Shown here one piece after another: positions 29,109-39,700 of a DNA stretch of 64,000 bases (its first letter is position 1; the number at the start of each line of letters is the position of its first letter). Below the pieces are notes generated by a model. That model was not told the DNA's origin. It saw only the letters and a program-made list of their open reading frames with translations, and did no database searches. The position numbers were made by a program, and so were the translations under genes. The stretch comes from Gammaproteobacteria bacterium (GTDB taxonomy: Bacteria; Pseudomonadota; Gammaproteobacteria; Steroidobacterales; Steroidobacteraceae): positions 248,001 to 312,000 of the forward strand of contig CANGBB010000002.1 in NCBI GenBank assembly GCA_947452065.1, written 5' to 3'.

Positions 29109-30908
29109 ATGGGACTGCTGAGCTTCTTTGATCGGTTTCGTGCATCCGCGGACGATCGCTCTCCGTGGGGAGACTTCTGGTTCGAGCCGGTGTCGACCCG
29201 CTCGGCCAGCGGGCTGCGGGTCTCGCCCGATGCGGCGCTGCGCTTATCGGCGGTGTACGCTTGCGTGCGACTGCTCTCCGAGACGATGGCCTCGCTGCCG
29301 ATCGTGCTGTACCGAAACCGCACCGATGGCGGGAAGGAGCGGGTGACGGATCACTGGCTCTATCCTCTGCTGTGCCGTCGGCCTAATCGGTTCCAGAACC
29401 CGTTCGAGTGGCGCGAGATGCTCCAGGGTCACTTGGCTCTTCGCGGCAACGCCTACAACCAGATCATCACCAACCCGCGTGGCGAGATCGTCGAACTGCT
29501 GCCGATCCATCCCGATCGGGTGCGCATCGAGGTCTTGCGTACCGGTGAGTATCGATACCGCGTCAGAGACCGCTTTGGCGACGAGTTTGTTCTGCCGCGA
29601 GGCGAGGTCTGGCATCTGCGAGGGCTCTCATCGGATGGTCTGATGGGTATGAGCCCGATCGAACTGGCCCGCGAGAGTTTGGGAATGGCGCTCGCCGCCC
29701 AGGACTACGGCGCACGCTTCTTCGCCAACGATGCCAAGCCCACGGGTGGGTGGATCGAGTTCCCAGGCTCGTTCAAGGATCCGGAGGCGAAGCGGGTGTT
29801 TCGCGAGTCGTACCAAGCGGCGCAGTCGGGAACACAGCGCGGCAAGGTGCTGGTGCTGGAAAACGGCATGAAGTTCCACGAGGTTGGGGTCACGAACAGA
29901 GATGCCCAATTTCTGGAGTTGCGCAAGTTCCAGATCACCGACATCGCACGGCTCTTTCGGGTGCCGCCGCACATGATTGCGGACCTGGATCGGGCGACGT
30001 TTTCCAACATTGAGCAACAGAGCCTGGAGTTCGTCATGCACACCATGACGCCGTGGTCCGAGCGCTGGGAAGCCTCAATCGAGTCCGAGTTGCTGCTCGA
30101 GGGCGATGAGGTGGAGGTGGAGTTCGATTTCTCAAACCTGATGCGTGGCGATGCAGCCAGCCGCTCGGCGTACTACCAAAGCGGAATCCAGAACGGGTGG
30201 CTCACCCGCAATGAGGCGCGCATCGCTGAGAATCTGAATCCCATCGACGGGCTCGATGAACCGCTGCGGCCGCTGAATATGGTCGAGGAGAGCGATGCGG
30301 AGAATCCCGCCTCCGATACGGACACTGCAGCCGATCCTGAGCAGAGCAACGGCTCCGAATCCGCTGACGATGAGACGGCGGCGCGACTGCATGCGCTTAT
30401 TGCATCGACAGCCGAGTCGCGAACCAGTGCGCTGCTGTTCTTGCGCTTTGATGCGAGTGCGCGTGGTCGGGCCGCCCTGAATGCGTTGGTTCGTGGTGAT
30501 GTGCCAGATAGCAAGGCGATCGATATTGCCGCGCTACGCGCAGAAGCCAGTGAGGTGGCGGGGCGGGGCTCGAGAGAGAATTCGCCAACCGTGGATCCGA
30601 CCGTCACTCCGGCACGCTACGCGCGCTGGCGCGCCTCATTAAAAGTGATGCCGGAAAGTCGAACTGTGACGCCTGAGCTTGAGGAGGCGATCAGGGCCCA
30701 TTTCGCGCTCGCCGCGTCTGTCCTGGATCCGGGCGGCAAGGCGCCAGCGCCTCAGTTGATGTTCGTCGATCTCGATGCAGATGGCGATCCGGAGTGCCTG
30801 CTGCTGACTAGTACACCGCGCGGCGAGCCGCAACACCTACGCGATTTCGTTGTATTCCATCTTGTCGATGGCAAATGGTCGCGTTGGTCTTCAGGTGGTC
30901 TGCGTTGA
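29109..30908 (+). CDS. HK97-type phage portal protein with a foreign-looking C-terminus
   Basis: Residues 1-400 are a normal HK97-family portal: ALRLSAVYACVRLLSETMASLPIVLYR, NPFEWREMLQGHLALRGNAYNQII, ARFFANDAKPTGGWIEFPG, and FRVPPHMIADLDRATFSNIEQQSLEFVMHTMTPW. The last 160 or so residues, from about RTSALLFLRFDASARGRAALNALV, do not look like a portal. They end in LMFVDLDADGDPECLLLTSTPRGEPQH, a VCBS/FG-GAP-like or DUF4153-tail-like segment. Portals of this group normally stop at about 400-450 residues. The product therefore looks like a fusion at the element's right end. Dodecameric portal function may be lost. Confidence 0.85.
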   Translation: MGLLSFFDRFRASADDRSPWGDFWFEPVSTRSASGLRVSPDAALRLSAVYACVRLLSETMASLPIVLYRNRTDGGKERVTDHWLYPLLCRRPNRFQNPFEWREMLQGHLALRGNAYNQIITNPRGEIVELLPIHPDRVRIEVLRTGEYRYRVRDRFGDEFVLPRGEVWHLRGLSSDGLMGMSPIELARESLGMALAAQDYGARFFANDAKPTGGWIEFPGSFKDPEAKRVFRESYQAAQSGTQRGKVLVLENGMKFHEVGVTNRDAQFLELRKFQITDIARLFRVPPHMIADLDRATFSNIEQQSLEFVMHTMTPWSERWEASIESELLLEGDEVEVEFDFSNLMRGDAASRSAYYQSGIQNGWLTRNEARIAENLNPIDGLDEPLRPLNMVEESDAENPASDTDTAADPEQSNGSESADDETAARLHALIASTAESRTSALLFLRFDASARGRAALNALVRGDVPDSKAIDIAALRAEASEVAGRGSRENSPTVDPTVTPARYARWRASLKVMPESRTVTPELEEAIRAHFALAASVLDPGGKAPAPQLMFVDLDADGDPECLLLTSTPRGEPQHLRDFVVFHLVDGKWSRWSSGGLR

Positions 30909-31103
30909 GCAGTTCCTGCACGCGGCGCTGGGGCGCGACTCCGGGGCTGCTGCGCCGGGGCGTAGGTCTGAAAGAAAAAGGAAGAATTATGGAGGGTGGT
31001 CAGGAGAATTTTTGAGCCAAAGCGTCTTTTTGATAGCGTTTGGCGGGGCAATCGATTATTTCATTATCCACCAATTATTAGAACTCATGGGTGGAACGAC
31101 ATC
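30909..31103. other. Non-coding junction after the truncated prophage
   Basis: No gene. It contains a GC-rich inverted-repeat-like segment (gcgctggggcgcg / tgcgccggggcg) and then an AT-rich stretch with TTTTTG and CTTTTTG runs. No head, protease, capsid or tail genes follow the portal; ordinary chromosomal-type genes begin at 31104. Confidence 0.5.
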
Positions 31104-32342
31104 ATGCTGCGAACGCCAGCCGTTTTCCTCGCTTTGATTGTTGTCGGTGGTCAGGCCGCCGCACACCACGGCGTTGCCGGTACCTTTGACGAGTCCCGGA
31201 CCATCAAGCTCGCCGGTGTGGTCAAACAGATGCATCTGGTCAACCCGCATTCGTGGGTGACGCTGGTGGTCAAGAACAAGTCGGGTGGCGAAGACGTTTG
31301 GGCCTGCGAAATGCGCGCAGGTGCGCTGCTTAAACGCTCCGGATGGACGGACGCGATGTTCACGCCCGGTACCCAGTTGTACATCGTCGCCGCGCCGCAT
31401 CGCGATGATCCTCACAAGTGCTATGTCGAGACTGTGACCTTTCAGGACGGCCGCACCATTGAACGCTACGAGCAGTTGGCCAATGCGGACAAGGGCGAGG
31501 TCAAACGCGCGCTGCGCACCGCGGATGGCAAGCCCAATCTGGCCGGCGATTGGGGTGCGGTTCAAAAATTGAATGCTGTGAACAATGGCACCAACACGGC
31601 TGCTGTGATCGCAGCTGTGCAGGCAGGACGAACGCCACCCGCAGCAGCGAAGCTCTCGACCACGGATGTGGTCAGCTACGGCGATTTTTCAAAGGCGCCG
31701 GCTAATTTTGTTGTCGACAAACCGCATGAGGCACCAAACGCCACGGCATCACGGGCTGGCGGAATGGGGCCACCGGCCGCAGGCGGACCGAATACCCCCA
31801 ACGGCCCACCTGCGCCCGGTGGTGCCCGGGGCGGTCAGTACCAGCAAACGGATGCAGGCCGGGCGGCCTCAGCCGCGGCAGGTGCAGCGCGGGCAACCTG
31901 CACGGCGACCAGCCTGTTCAGTGACTGGACCATGGACCAGCATGTGAACCGCATTCAGCAGACCAAGGATACGATCCGGCTGGATTACGGCTTCATGGAT
32001 ATATCGCGAACTATTCACCTGAACATGACGGCCCATCCGAAGGATCTCAAGCCCACTAAGTGGGGCCATTCCATCGGTTCCTGGGACGGTGACACGCTCG
32101 TCGTGGATACGGCGGGCTTTCTGGCCGGTCCGATCGCAAACGGTGTGATGCACAGCGATCGCTTCCATGTGGTGGAGCGCTTCACGATGAGTGCAGATGG
32201 AAAGCAGCTCACGCGTAGCTGGGTCGGAGAAGATCCGCTTTTCCTGAAGGAGTCGTTTCGCGGGCAGGATGTCGTAGAGATATCGCAGACACGGTACGAA
32301 CCCTATAACTGCGAGGATCTGACCCAGGCGGCGGTCAAATGA
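31104..32342 (+). CDS. Exported DUF6152-like protein
   Basis: A 412-residue secreted or periplasmic protein. The signal peptide MLRTPAVFLALIVVGGQAAA precedes HHGVAGTFDESRTIKLAGVVKQMHLVNPHSWVTLVVKN, the DUF6152 pattern (HH-x-x-A-x-[FY]-D...G-x-[IV]-x-x-x-x-x-x-NPH). The middle (residues 210-270) is low-complexity Gly/Pro/Ala. The C-terminal half (MDQHVNRIQQTKDTIRLDYGFMDISRTIHLNM, DGDTLVVDTAGF, HVVERFTM) matches the second domain common in these proteins. Function unknown; such genes are typically beside TonB receptors, as here, and probably share an operon with the next two genes. Confidence 0.8.
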   Translation: MLRTPAVFLALIVVGGQAAAHHGVAGTFDESRTIKLAGVVKQMHLVNPHSWVTLVVKNKSGGEDVWACEMRAGALLKRSGWTDAMFTPGTQLYIVAAPHRDDPHKCYVETVTFQDGRTIERYEQLANADKGEVKRALRTADGKPNLAGDWGAVQKLNAVNNGTNTAAVIAAVQAGRTPPAAAKLSTTDVVSYGDFSKAPANFVVDKPHEAPNATASRAGGMGPPAAGGPNTPNGPPAPGGARGGQYQQTDAGRAASAAAGAARATCTATSLFSDWTMDQHVNRIQQTKDTIRLDYGFMDISRTIHLNMTAHPKDLKPTKWGHSIGSWDGDTLVVDTAGFLAGPIANGVMHSDRFHVVERFTMSADGKQLTRSWVGEDPLFLKESFRGQDVVEISQTRYEPYNCEDLTQAAVK

Positions 32343-32412
32343 TGCGCTGAGATCCGACAAGAACAACGACGACGAACGAAAACTTAAGAATTAGAGAAGA
32401 GGGGATGTTTTC

Positions 32413-35400
32413 ATGATCAATCAAGCCCGGGCGACAGTCTGTCTGTCCAGTGCACTTGTGCTTCTCGCCAGCGGCCGGCTGCTGGCGGCCGACTCACCGC
32501 TCGCCAGTGGCGAGGATCTGACCCTTGAGGAAGTGACTGTCACGGCCGAGCGCGTCGAGAAGGATCTGCAGAAGACGCCGCAATTCATCACCGTGAAATC
32601 CGGTGCTCAGCTCAAGGCCGAGGGCAAGACTCATGTCGAAGACATCCTGCAGGGGGTGGTGGGCCTGAATTTTGAGCCCAACTCAAACGGGCTCGACAAC
32701 AACATCTTCATGCGAGGCGTCAGCAACGGTGCGGTCGGCGTGTCGATCGTTCTCGATGGCGTCGCTCAGACGGTCATACCGCAGTCGGTGGCCACCACCT
32801 TCCGCTTCACGTCTCTGGATATGGCGCAGGTTGCGGTCGCTCGCGGCGTGCAGAACGGCGCAGGGGTCAGTGCATTGTCGGGTACGGTCAGCCTCGTGAC
32901 CAACAAGCCGGTGTTTGAACTACAGGCTCTCGGCTCCGTCACGACAGGGTCTTACAAGACTCAAAATACCGAAGGCACGCTGAATCTGCCCATCACAGGT
33001 CATCAGGCTGTTCGTCTGGCCTTTACCACTGAGCGTCATGACGCCTATGCATCCAGTGGACAGGGTGAGGTAGATAATCGCGCCATGCGCCTGCGTTATC
33101 GCTGGCAGCAGAGCGATTCGCTCGATATCAATGCGACCTATCAGGAATCTCGCACCAATGGCACGGCCATCACGGCCAACTCGACCCTGTTTACGGGACA
33201 CTGGCAGACACTGCCGGGCGGCGGGAGCCTCAACTACACCAATCCCTATTCCGGTGCGGTCACAACTTGGGGACAGCAGATTCCGGGCCGACAGATCTAT
33301 TCGACCGGTAATGTCCTGGCGGGATTCACGGCCGCCAATGCGGCGACCAACACCGTTGGTGTAGGCACGCTCGGCATCAATGCGACCAATGCTTCTCTGG
33401 CTACCAACAACCAGTACTATTATCCGGCGCCGCTCTGCAGTGCCAACAGTGCATTCACTGCCGCATCTACCGTCACCAGTTATGCCAGCCCGGCAGCGCT
33501 CCAGACCGCTCTGGCGGCCCTTGGACCGGCGTCAGTGCTGTATGGCTGCCCATTCAACATGATGGCCTTGCGTGATGGTGTGGACTGGAACCAGCGCAGC
33601 AACCCTTGGGATGATGGCTTCCGGCCGGGCCAGTTCTTTAACGCACCGTCGACGAACACTCGTCAGCAACAGGCCAATATCACCATTGATTGGACACTGG
33701 CGGCCGGTACGTTGCAGCTGCAGCCCTCCTATCTGTCGACGAAGAACTACACCATTCCGCCGGCGCGTGGCACTGGCTGGAATGAAGTCGCCAGCCCGCC
33801 TCAGACCGCATGGCGTGTGGACAGCTCCTTCACCTCGAAGATGCTTGGGGCATTCCAGTACATTGTCGGCTTCAACGGAACGCTGGTTCCGCAACTCGAT
33901 GATGGTTATCCCTCAGGTCCTGGAAGCCGCAATGTCACGTCCGCTCTCCAGCCTTGGGTGACGGCCAATACGCTGCCCACTGCCACGAATGGCGTGACGC
34001 CCAATGGCGGCGCGGTTTCCCTCGTCAATCAGAATTGCTATTCGGTCCTGCCGTCGCTCAGTTCAGCGCTGGTGACGCAGGCTACCTCCAAGGGTGTCGT
34101 CAATAATTCGACCTGCTCCGCGAGTAACTACACGGCGGGCACCAGTCAGAGGACGTACTCGTTCACTACTGACTTGCGGTACACGATGTGGGACCGACTG
34201 CATCTGAACGGCACGGTTCGTCTCGACCAGACCTCTCAGCAGCTGCGGAACAATCCGTTTGCCTTCTTGGTGGACACGGATGGTCAGCGCTACGTCTACG
34301 TGCTTCCTAGCAGCACCCTTGCACCGGCTTCGGCGCTCAATCCGAACTCGCCTTATGCGATGCCTTATCGCATGAACATCAGCGCCAGAGACTTGCAGGC
34401 GCTGGCGGATGCCTATCCGGCGTTCAGCGGTACCAGCACGGGTAAATCTTTCACCCTCAATGCCCAATATGACGTGACTCCCAGCATCAGCACCTATGCA
34501 CGTCTGGCCACGGGCACGACTGCCAGCATGCAGACTGATGCCGCCGGCAGAACGCAAACCTCTTTCAACGTCGACCTTCCTGACGCACAGGTTCCCTTGT
34601 TCAGTGGCAATGCCAGTGCTGCGGCCCTTACCCGCTCCGGGTTGCCCTATCAGGTCACTGTTACGGGAATTCCCGATGGCACCCGCTTCCTGCCGGGCGA
34701 GCAGACCCGTCAGATCAGCTACGGCCTCAAGTCACGCTGGTTCGACAATCGTGTGCAGGTCAACCTCGAGGGGTTCTACAACAAGTTCACGAATCGATCT
34801 CTGACGAACATTGTTGGCACCTTCCCGACCGACGTATTCAGTGCGGCGAATAACCCCACTGCGAATCAGATCTGTAATGCGGCCGGCACTGCGCCAACGA
34901 CGGTCAATCCGTTTGTCATCGTGCTCGATCCCAATGGCACACCGACAAGTCGTGGCTCGAGCTGCTTCAATACCTTCCAGGGAGCGGGTGGCAGCCCCTA
35001 CACCGGCATCCTGGTGAGCAAGGGTGTGGATGTTGACGTCTCCTGGGCCCCGACCAGCAATGATCGTCTGGATGTCACCGGTGAGTTGTTGAGCACTCAG
35101 TTTGCAGGCGGTGACAACTTGCCGAAGCTGGACTCCTCATTCCTCAAGCCCTATGTCGTCAGCGGCAGCAATGACGCTCTGCTCGACTACTACGCGGGTG
35201 TCTTTAATGACTATTTGAGTGGGGTTCGTGGTCTGCAATTGGCGAATGCGCCAAAGATGACGATCAACACTACGTACCAGCATCGGTTTCTGCTCGGTGG
35301 AACGGGTTCTCTGGTGCCGCGCATCCAGTACAACTACAGCTCTGCCAAGTACATCTCGAATGGTGGCGCTGGAGTCCCGGCGACGGATGCCAGCACCGTG

Positions 35401-35688
35401 CGCGAGAGCAACTGGGCCATCGATAATGGTCGCTCACTGCCTACGGTGGTTCCGAAGACCGGTATCTGGAATGTCTTCGTGACTTACCAGCCCGCGAATG
35501 CCAAGTGGTCCGTTAACGCCTACGTGAACAATGTCAGGAACACGGCCGTGCTGACGTCCGTCCAGACTGTGACTTCCTACTCCACGGGCAGCTTCCTCAC
35601 GAATGATCTGCAGCGTGTTGTCACCGGAGGCAATGCCACACTGGCCGCACCGCGGGTCATCGGGCTGACACTCTCGGCCCAGCTATGA
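32413..35688 (+). CDS. Large TonB-dependent receptor
   Basis: A 1091-residue outer-membrane receptor, ATG with GAGGGG upstream. The signal peptide (VCLSSALVLLASGRLLAADSP) is followed by a TonB-box-like LEEVTVTAER. The plug (EDILQGVVGLNFEPNSNGLDNNIFMRGVSNGAVGVSIVLDGV, VQNGAGVSALSGTVSLVTNKP) is followed by a long barrel with extended loops. The last strand is LAAPRVIGLTLSAQL. It is at the upper size range for the family. Flanking DUF6152 and metallo-hydrolase genes suggest uptake of an organic compound later processed by the hydrolase; the substrate cannot be read from sequence. Confidence 0.92.
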   Translation: MINQARATVCLSSALVLLASGRLLAADSPLASGEDLTLEEVTVTAERVEKDLQKTPQFITVKSGAQLKAEGKTHVEDILQGVVGLNFEPNSNGLDNNIFMRGVSNGAVGVSIVLDGVAQTVIPQSVATTFRFTSLDMAQVAVARGVQNGAGVSALSGTVSLVTNKPVFELQALGSVTTGSYKTQNTEGTLNLPITGHQAVRLAFTTERHDAYASSGQGEVDNRAMRLRYRWQQSDSLDINATYQESRTNGTAITANSTLFTGHWQTLPGGGSLNYTNPYSGAVTTWGQQIPGRQIYSTGNVLAGFTAANAATNTVGVGTLGINATNASLATNNQYYYPAPLCSANSAFTAASTVTSYASPAALQTALAALGPASVLYGCPFNMMALRDGVDWNQRSNPWDDGFRPGQFFNAPSTNTRQQQANITIDWTLAAGTLQLQPSYLSTKNYTIPPARGTGWNEVASPPQTAWRVDSSFTSKMLGAFQYIVGFNGTLVPQLDDGYPSGPGSRNVTSALQPWVTANTLPTATNGVTPNGGAVSLVNQNCYSVLPSLSSALVTQATSKGVVNNSTCSASNYTAGTSQRTYSFTTDLRYTMWDRLHLNGTVRLDQTSQQLRNNPFAFLVDTDGQRYVYVLPSSTLAPASALNPNSPYAMPYRMNISARDLQALADAYPAFSGTSTGKSFTLNAQYDVTPSISTYARLATGTTASMQTDAAGRTQTSFNVDLPDAQVPLFSGNASAAALTRSGLPYQVTVTGIPDGTRFLPGEQTRQISYGLKSRWFDNRVQVNLEGFYNKFTNRSLTNIVGTFPTDVFSAANNPTANQICNAAGTAPTTVNPFVIVLDPNGTPTSRGSSCFNTFQGAGGSPYTGILVSKGVDVDVSWAPTSNDRLDVTGELLSTQFAGGDNLPKLDSSFLKPYVVSGSNDALLDYYAGVFNDYLSGVRGLQLANAPKMTINTTYQHRFLLGGTGSLVPRIQYNYSSAKYISNGGAGVPATDASTVRESNWAIDNGRSLPTVVPKTGIWNVFVTYQPANAKWSVNAYVNNVRNTAVLTSVQTVTSYSTGSFLTNDLQRVVTGGNATLAAPRVIGLTLSAQL

Positions 35689-35732
35689 GCCGGATTTTGC
35701 CAGCGGGCGGCGTCGGTACGCACGTTCAAAGC

Positions 35733-36719
35733 ATGAAGAGCGCCATGCTGCTGTGTGCGGCGCTCGCCTGCAGCCCGCTGTGGGCTCAGGCACCGGTATC
35801 GCCGCCGACATCGACATCGTCGGCGACTGCGAAATCGATCGTTGTCACGCTGTTGGGTACGGCCGGGCCCTCAATGAACATCGAGCGCCCGGAGAGCGGC
35901 ACGCTCATTCAAGCCGGCACTGAGACGCTACTCATTGACTGTGGTCGCGGAGTGCCGGAGCAGTTGGTGAAGATCGGGGTGCGCGGCGTTTCCAAGGTCT
36001 TTCTCACCCATCTGCATTCGGATCATACGGAGGGTCTGCCCATCCTCTGGATGAGTGGCTGGAACGGCCGTGATGGCAGGCTTTCGGTGTGGGGCCCAGG
36101 CACCGGTCAGGACCAGCCCACCGGCACTGTGGGATTGACGCAGGCACTGGCGACCGCGTTCGCAACCAATACCCACATTCGCCGCGACATGGTGGAAAAG
36201 TGGCCGGGCGAGAAGATCATCATCGAGGGTCACGATATCGATGAGGGCGTGGTCTACGATCATAACGGCGTGAAGGTCACGGCGTTTCGTGTGGCCCATG
36301 AACCCGTCGCGCCCGCTTATGGTTATCGGGTCGATTACGCCGGTCATTCGGTGGTGGTGTCCGGGGATACGCGTCCGTCGGACAACCTAGTGAAATTTTC
36401 AAAAGGCGTCGATGTGCTGATCCATGAGGTATTCGGCGCCGGTGCTGCGGGTCGCGGTGGTGCGGCTCCGCTGCCGCCACCGCCGGGCGACGGTGCGACT
36501 GCGCAGCGCGGCGGTGCGCCGGCTGCCTATCACACCTCGCCGGAGGAAGCGGCCGGGGTATTCAAACGTGCCGCACCTCGTCTGGCGCTCTATTCACACA
36601 TTGCGCCCAATCCCTTTGACCCCACGGAGCGCACGCGTGCAGCGGGGTATGACGGCCCGCTGCAGGTGGGCAAGGATTTGATGGTGATCACCATCGGAGA
36701 ATCCATCGGAGTGAAGTGA
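35733..36719 (+). CDS. Exported metallo-beta-lactamase-fold hydrolase
   Basis: A 328-residue protein. The ATG at 35733 opens a signal peptide (MKSAMLLCAALACSPLWAQA); an upstream ATG at 35685 overlaps the receptor stop and would add 16 residues before the signal. Zinc motif THLHSDHTEGLP near residue 105 (H-x-H-x-DH). Further ligands: His in FRVAHEPVAPAYGYRV and Asp in VVVSGDTRPSDNLV. The final His is in SHIAPNP. The layout resembles the RNase Z/arylsulfatase-like subgroup of exported MBL hydrolases. A Gly/Ala/Pro-rich loop (residues 245-270) is inserted. Co-operon with the receptor. Confidence 0.88.
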   Translation: MKSAMLLCAALACSPLWAQAPVSPPTSTSSATAKSIVVTLLGTAGPSMNIERPESGTLIQAGTETLLIDCGRGVPEQLVKIGVRGVSKVFLTHLHSDHTEGLPILWMSGWNGRDGRLSVWGPGTGQDQPTGTVGLTQALATAFATNTHIRRDMVEKWPGEKIIIEGHDIDEGVVYDHNGVKVTAFRVAHEPVAPAYGYRVDYAGHSVVVSGDTRPSDNLVKFSKGVDVLIHEVFGAGAAGRGGAAPLPPPPGDGATAQRGGAPAAYHTSPEEAAGVFKRAAPRLALYSHIAPNPFDPTERTRAAGYDGPLQVGKDLMVITIGESIGVK

Positions 36720-36740
36720 TCGCGCGCAATGCGGGTCGCT

Positions 36741-39700
36741 TCACTGGATCGTCCAACTGTCGGCGATCTCGCGGTTGACGTGCCCTGCGGTTTCGCAGCT
36801 CTGAGTGAAGCTGGGGTTGGTGCAGGTGGGCAGCCAGGACCGAACATACTCGGTGGTCACGCCGTTGGGCGTGACGGTCACGCGCAGGTGCCCACTGTTG
36901 TCACGAATCACGGTGCCGTATAGCCCCGGCGAAATGTAGCCGCCTTGCTTGGCGTTGCCGGCAGTGAATGAGCTGTTGGTGTCCTTGGCGCTGGGCTGGG
37001 GTACTTCCTGATAGATGATCCCGTCCAGCACTTGCTTGGCATACAAGTGGTCATGGCCGTGGAAGACGGCCGTGACACGTTTTTCAACGAGCAGTTGGTG
37101 GATCGGCTTTGCCCAACCGGTATGGTTGTTGGTTCCGTTGGTGAAGAATCCATCGGTGAGGTCGGAGTTCTTGCCGCCCCACTCAAAGTACTTGGCCGCT
37201 TCCGCGCCGCCGCGCATCAGTCCGCCCGGAGAGGTTGGGTCGGGGACGATGGCTTCCTTGCCCGAGGTCGGATTACCGCCCACGAGATTGTGCGTGAAAA
37301 TGAATTTGTACTTGGCCGTCGTGGTGCTCAGCACATTGGTCAGCCAATCATACTGAGCCTTGCCCAGTGACATATTCCAGGCGGTGTTGGTCTCGTTGGT
37401 GGCTTTGGCCGAATTCCAGTACGGATCCAGCACCACGAACAGCGCATCGCCCCATTCCCACGAGTAATACGCTCCGCGCTGCTGGTTCAGAACCGGATCG
37501 ATGCTGGTATCGCCCGAGTAGAAACCGCTGCCATTGGTGAGATCGCTCGCAAAGTAACTTCGGCGAGCTGAAGTCGCCCAGAGCGGCAGCGTATACGGCG
37601 GTGGCTTGGTGTTGTTCGGTGACTGGTTAGCGATGTATCCCGCCTCGCCCTCGTGATTGCCATTGACAAGGAACAGCGGGACTGAATTGGCAACCAGTCC
37701 GAGGTAGGGGAGCTCGTACTTGTAACGAGCGAGCACGTCGGCCTGATTGGTGGCGGGATTGAAAGGGCTGCTGGTGTTGATGGTATCCAGCGCGGTGACC
37801 CATTTCTCCGTCATGAATGTGTCGCCCAGATCAATCAGGAAGTCCGGGGCATCGGTCAGAATGTTGCGCAGTGTCTGACGGAAGAGATCCGGATCCGTGA
37901 GGAAATCCAGATGTGAATCGGCCTGGATGGCAAAGGTGAAGGTGGATCCCTTCGGTCTGGCGGTGCGGAAGCGGTACTCCGGCGACTGCGCCGCAACGTT
38001 TGTGCCGGACATCAGATTGACGCGATAGTAGTACTGGGTATTTGAGCTCAGGCCGCTCAGTGCGATGGTGAGTGCGGTATCGGCCACCAGCGTGCTGGCT
38101 GAAGACGTGCGTGTGTAGTTGCCCGAGCTGGTGCCGTAGCTGACTGTGACACTGCCGCCCTGAGTGGCGCTGTATACGTTCATGACGATGCTGCTGGCCG
38201 TAGGGCCACCGAGCACGATGTTGGGCGAGAAGGGGGCGCAGCTCACCTGAATATTGAGAATATTGTTGCTGCTGATCGTGCCGGTGGCGTTGCTCAGCGC
38301 GCAGACCAGATTGCTCGGGTCACTGACCTTGGTGACGGCATATGTTGCGCCGTTCGCCAGACGTGTCGTGAATGCGAACGACGTGGCGCCGCTGTTGATC
38401 GTGATGGTCTCGCTTCCATTCAGCGATAGCTGCAGTGAGCCGCTGGTCAGTCCCGAGATGGCGTTAGTTCCTGAGCCGCCAATGGTGTAGCCCGTTGCGC
38501 TGCTGCTGGATGAAGAGCTGCTGCCAGAACCCGTCGACACGGGTCCGCGAACCACCAGCACATATTCCAGTGAGGTTTTGGCAGTGTAGGAGACGAGCCC
38601 GTTATAGATGTCGTGCAGGTCCCAAGCGATAGTGCCGTCAGCACTCTGGGTTGTTGAAGACCAGAATGTTCCTACCGAGCCTGTGGAGCCGGGCGTCTTG
38701 GTGCTGTAGGAGGGCAGGTCAGAGAGATTGGTGAAAGCGCTTGTATTGAGAGTGGGGCCGAAGCGTTTGACATCGACGAGGGAAAAAAGCTCGCGGATGT
38801 TGGGCAGTCGCCAATCGGACTTGCCAGCAAAGCCACCCGAGGCATTCAGGGAGTTCACGTAGGCGAGGGCGCCTTCCCAGGTATAGCTGGCCGGTGACTT
38901 TGTCTTCTTCCAAACCAGACCCGTGTAGTTGTCCGTGGTTGTGCCATCGCCGTTATCGATGTATCGAAAAGCGGGCAGGGGTACGGGTGTCGTGATGTTC
39001 CTGACGCATCGCGCGTTGAAGAATGTTGGCTTGCCGCCTTTGCCCGTGTCTAGCAACTGATTCTGGAGATGATTGCCAATGCCGCCACCTGCATTGCTGG
39101 ACCACTCGGTCGCATTCGCGCTGCTGGTATCGGAGGCGCCGCTGTCGCTGCTCCACCAATATGCGCCGGAGATGTAGGTCGCGTCTGTATAGGGCGGATT
39201 GGTTTGTACCAGCGGAGTCTTGTTCACCAAGAAGAGCGGGTGCAATGCGGGATGGCTGGTATCGAAATAATTGATGTTGAAGATCTCGTAGGCGGTCGGC
39301 AGTCGCCAGTCGCTGTAGCCGCCAATCCTTAATGCTGTGCAATACGCGGCTGCATTCTTGAAATCGATCTCGCCGCTGTCCAACTGCTGCCACATCAGCC
39401 CGGTTACGTTGTCGGTGATCGTGCCATTGCCGTTGTCCTTGTAGGACGGCGGGTTGATGGTGGTGTCCGAGTCCTCGCCGGGCGTGGAAGTGAAGTTGCC
39501 GGTCTGACCGGTGTCAGGCAGCTTCATGGGTAGCGCCTGACTGCTACTGGAAGTGCTGCTCGAGGTGCTGCTCGAACTGGCACTTGAACTGCTGCTGGAA
39601 CTTGAGCTGGTACTGCTGGTCGAGCTCGAGCTCGAGCTCGAGCTCGAGCTAGTGCTACTGCTCGAGCTTGAGCTGACACTACTGCTGCTCGAGGTGCTGC

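Noticed and set aside
30984-31050. Possible third copy of the TTTTTG...CTTTTT element near the prophage end
   Set aside because: TTTTTG and CTTTTT runs occur, but GCGTGCAA is missing and the spacing is shorter; not counted as a copy.
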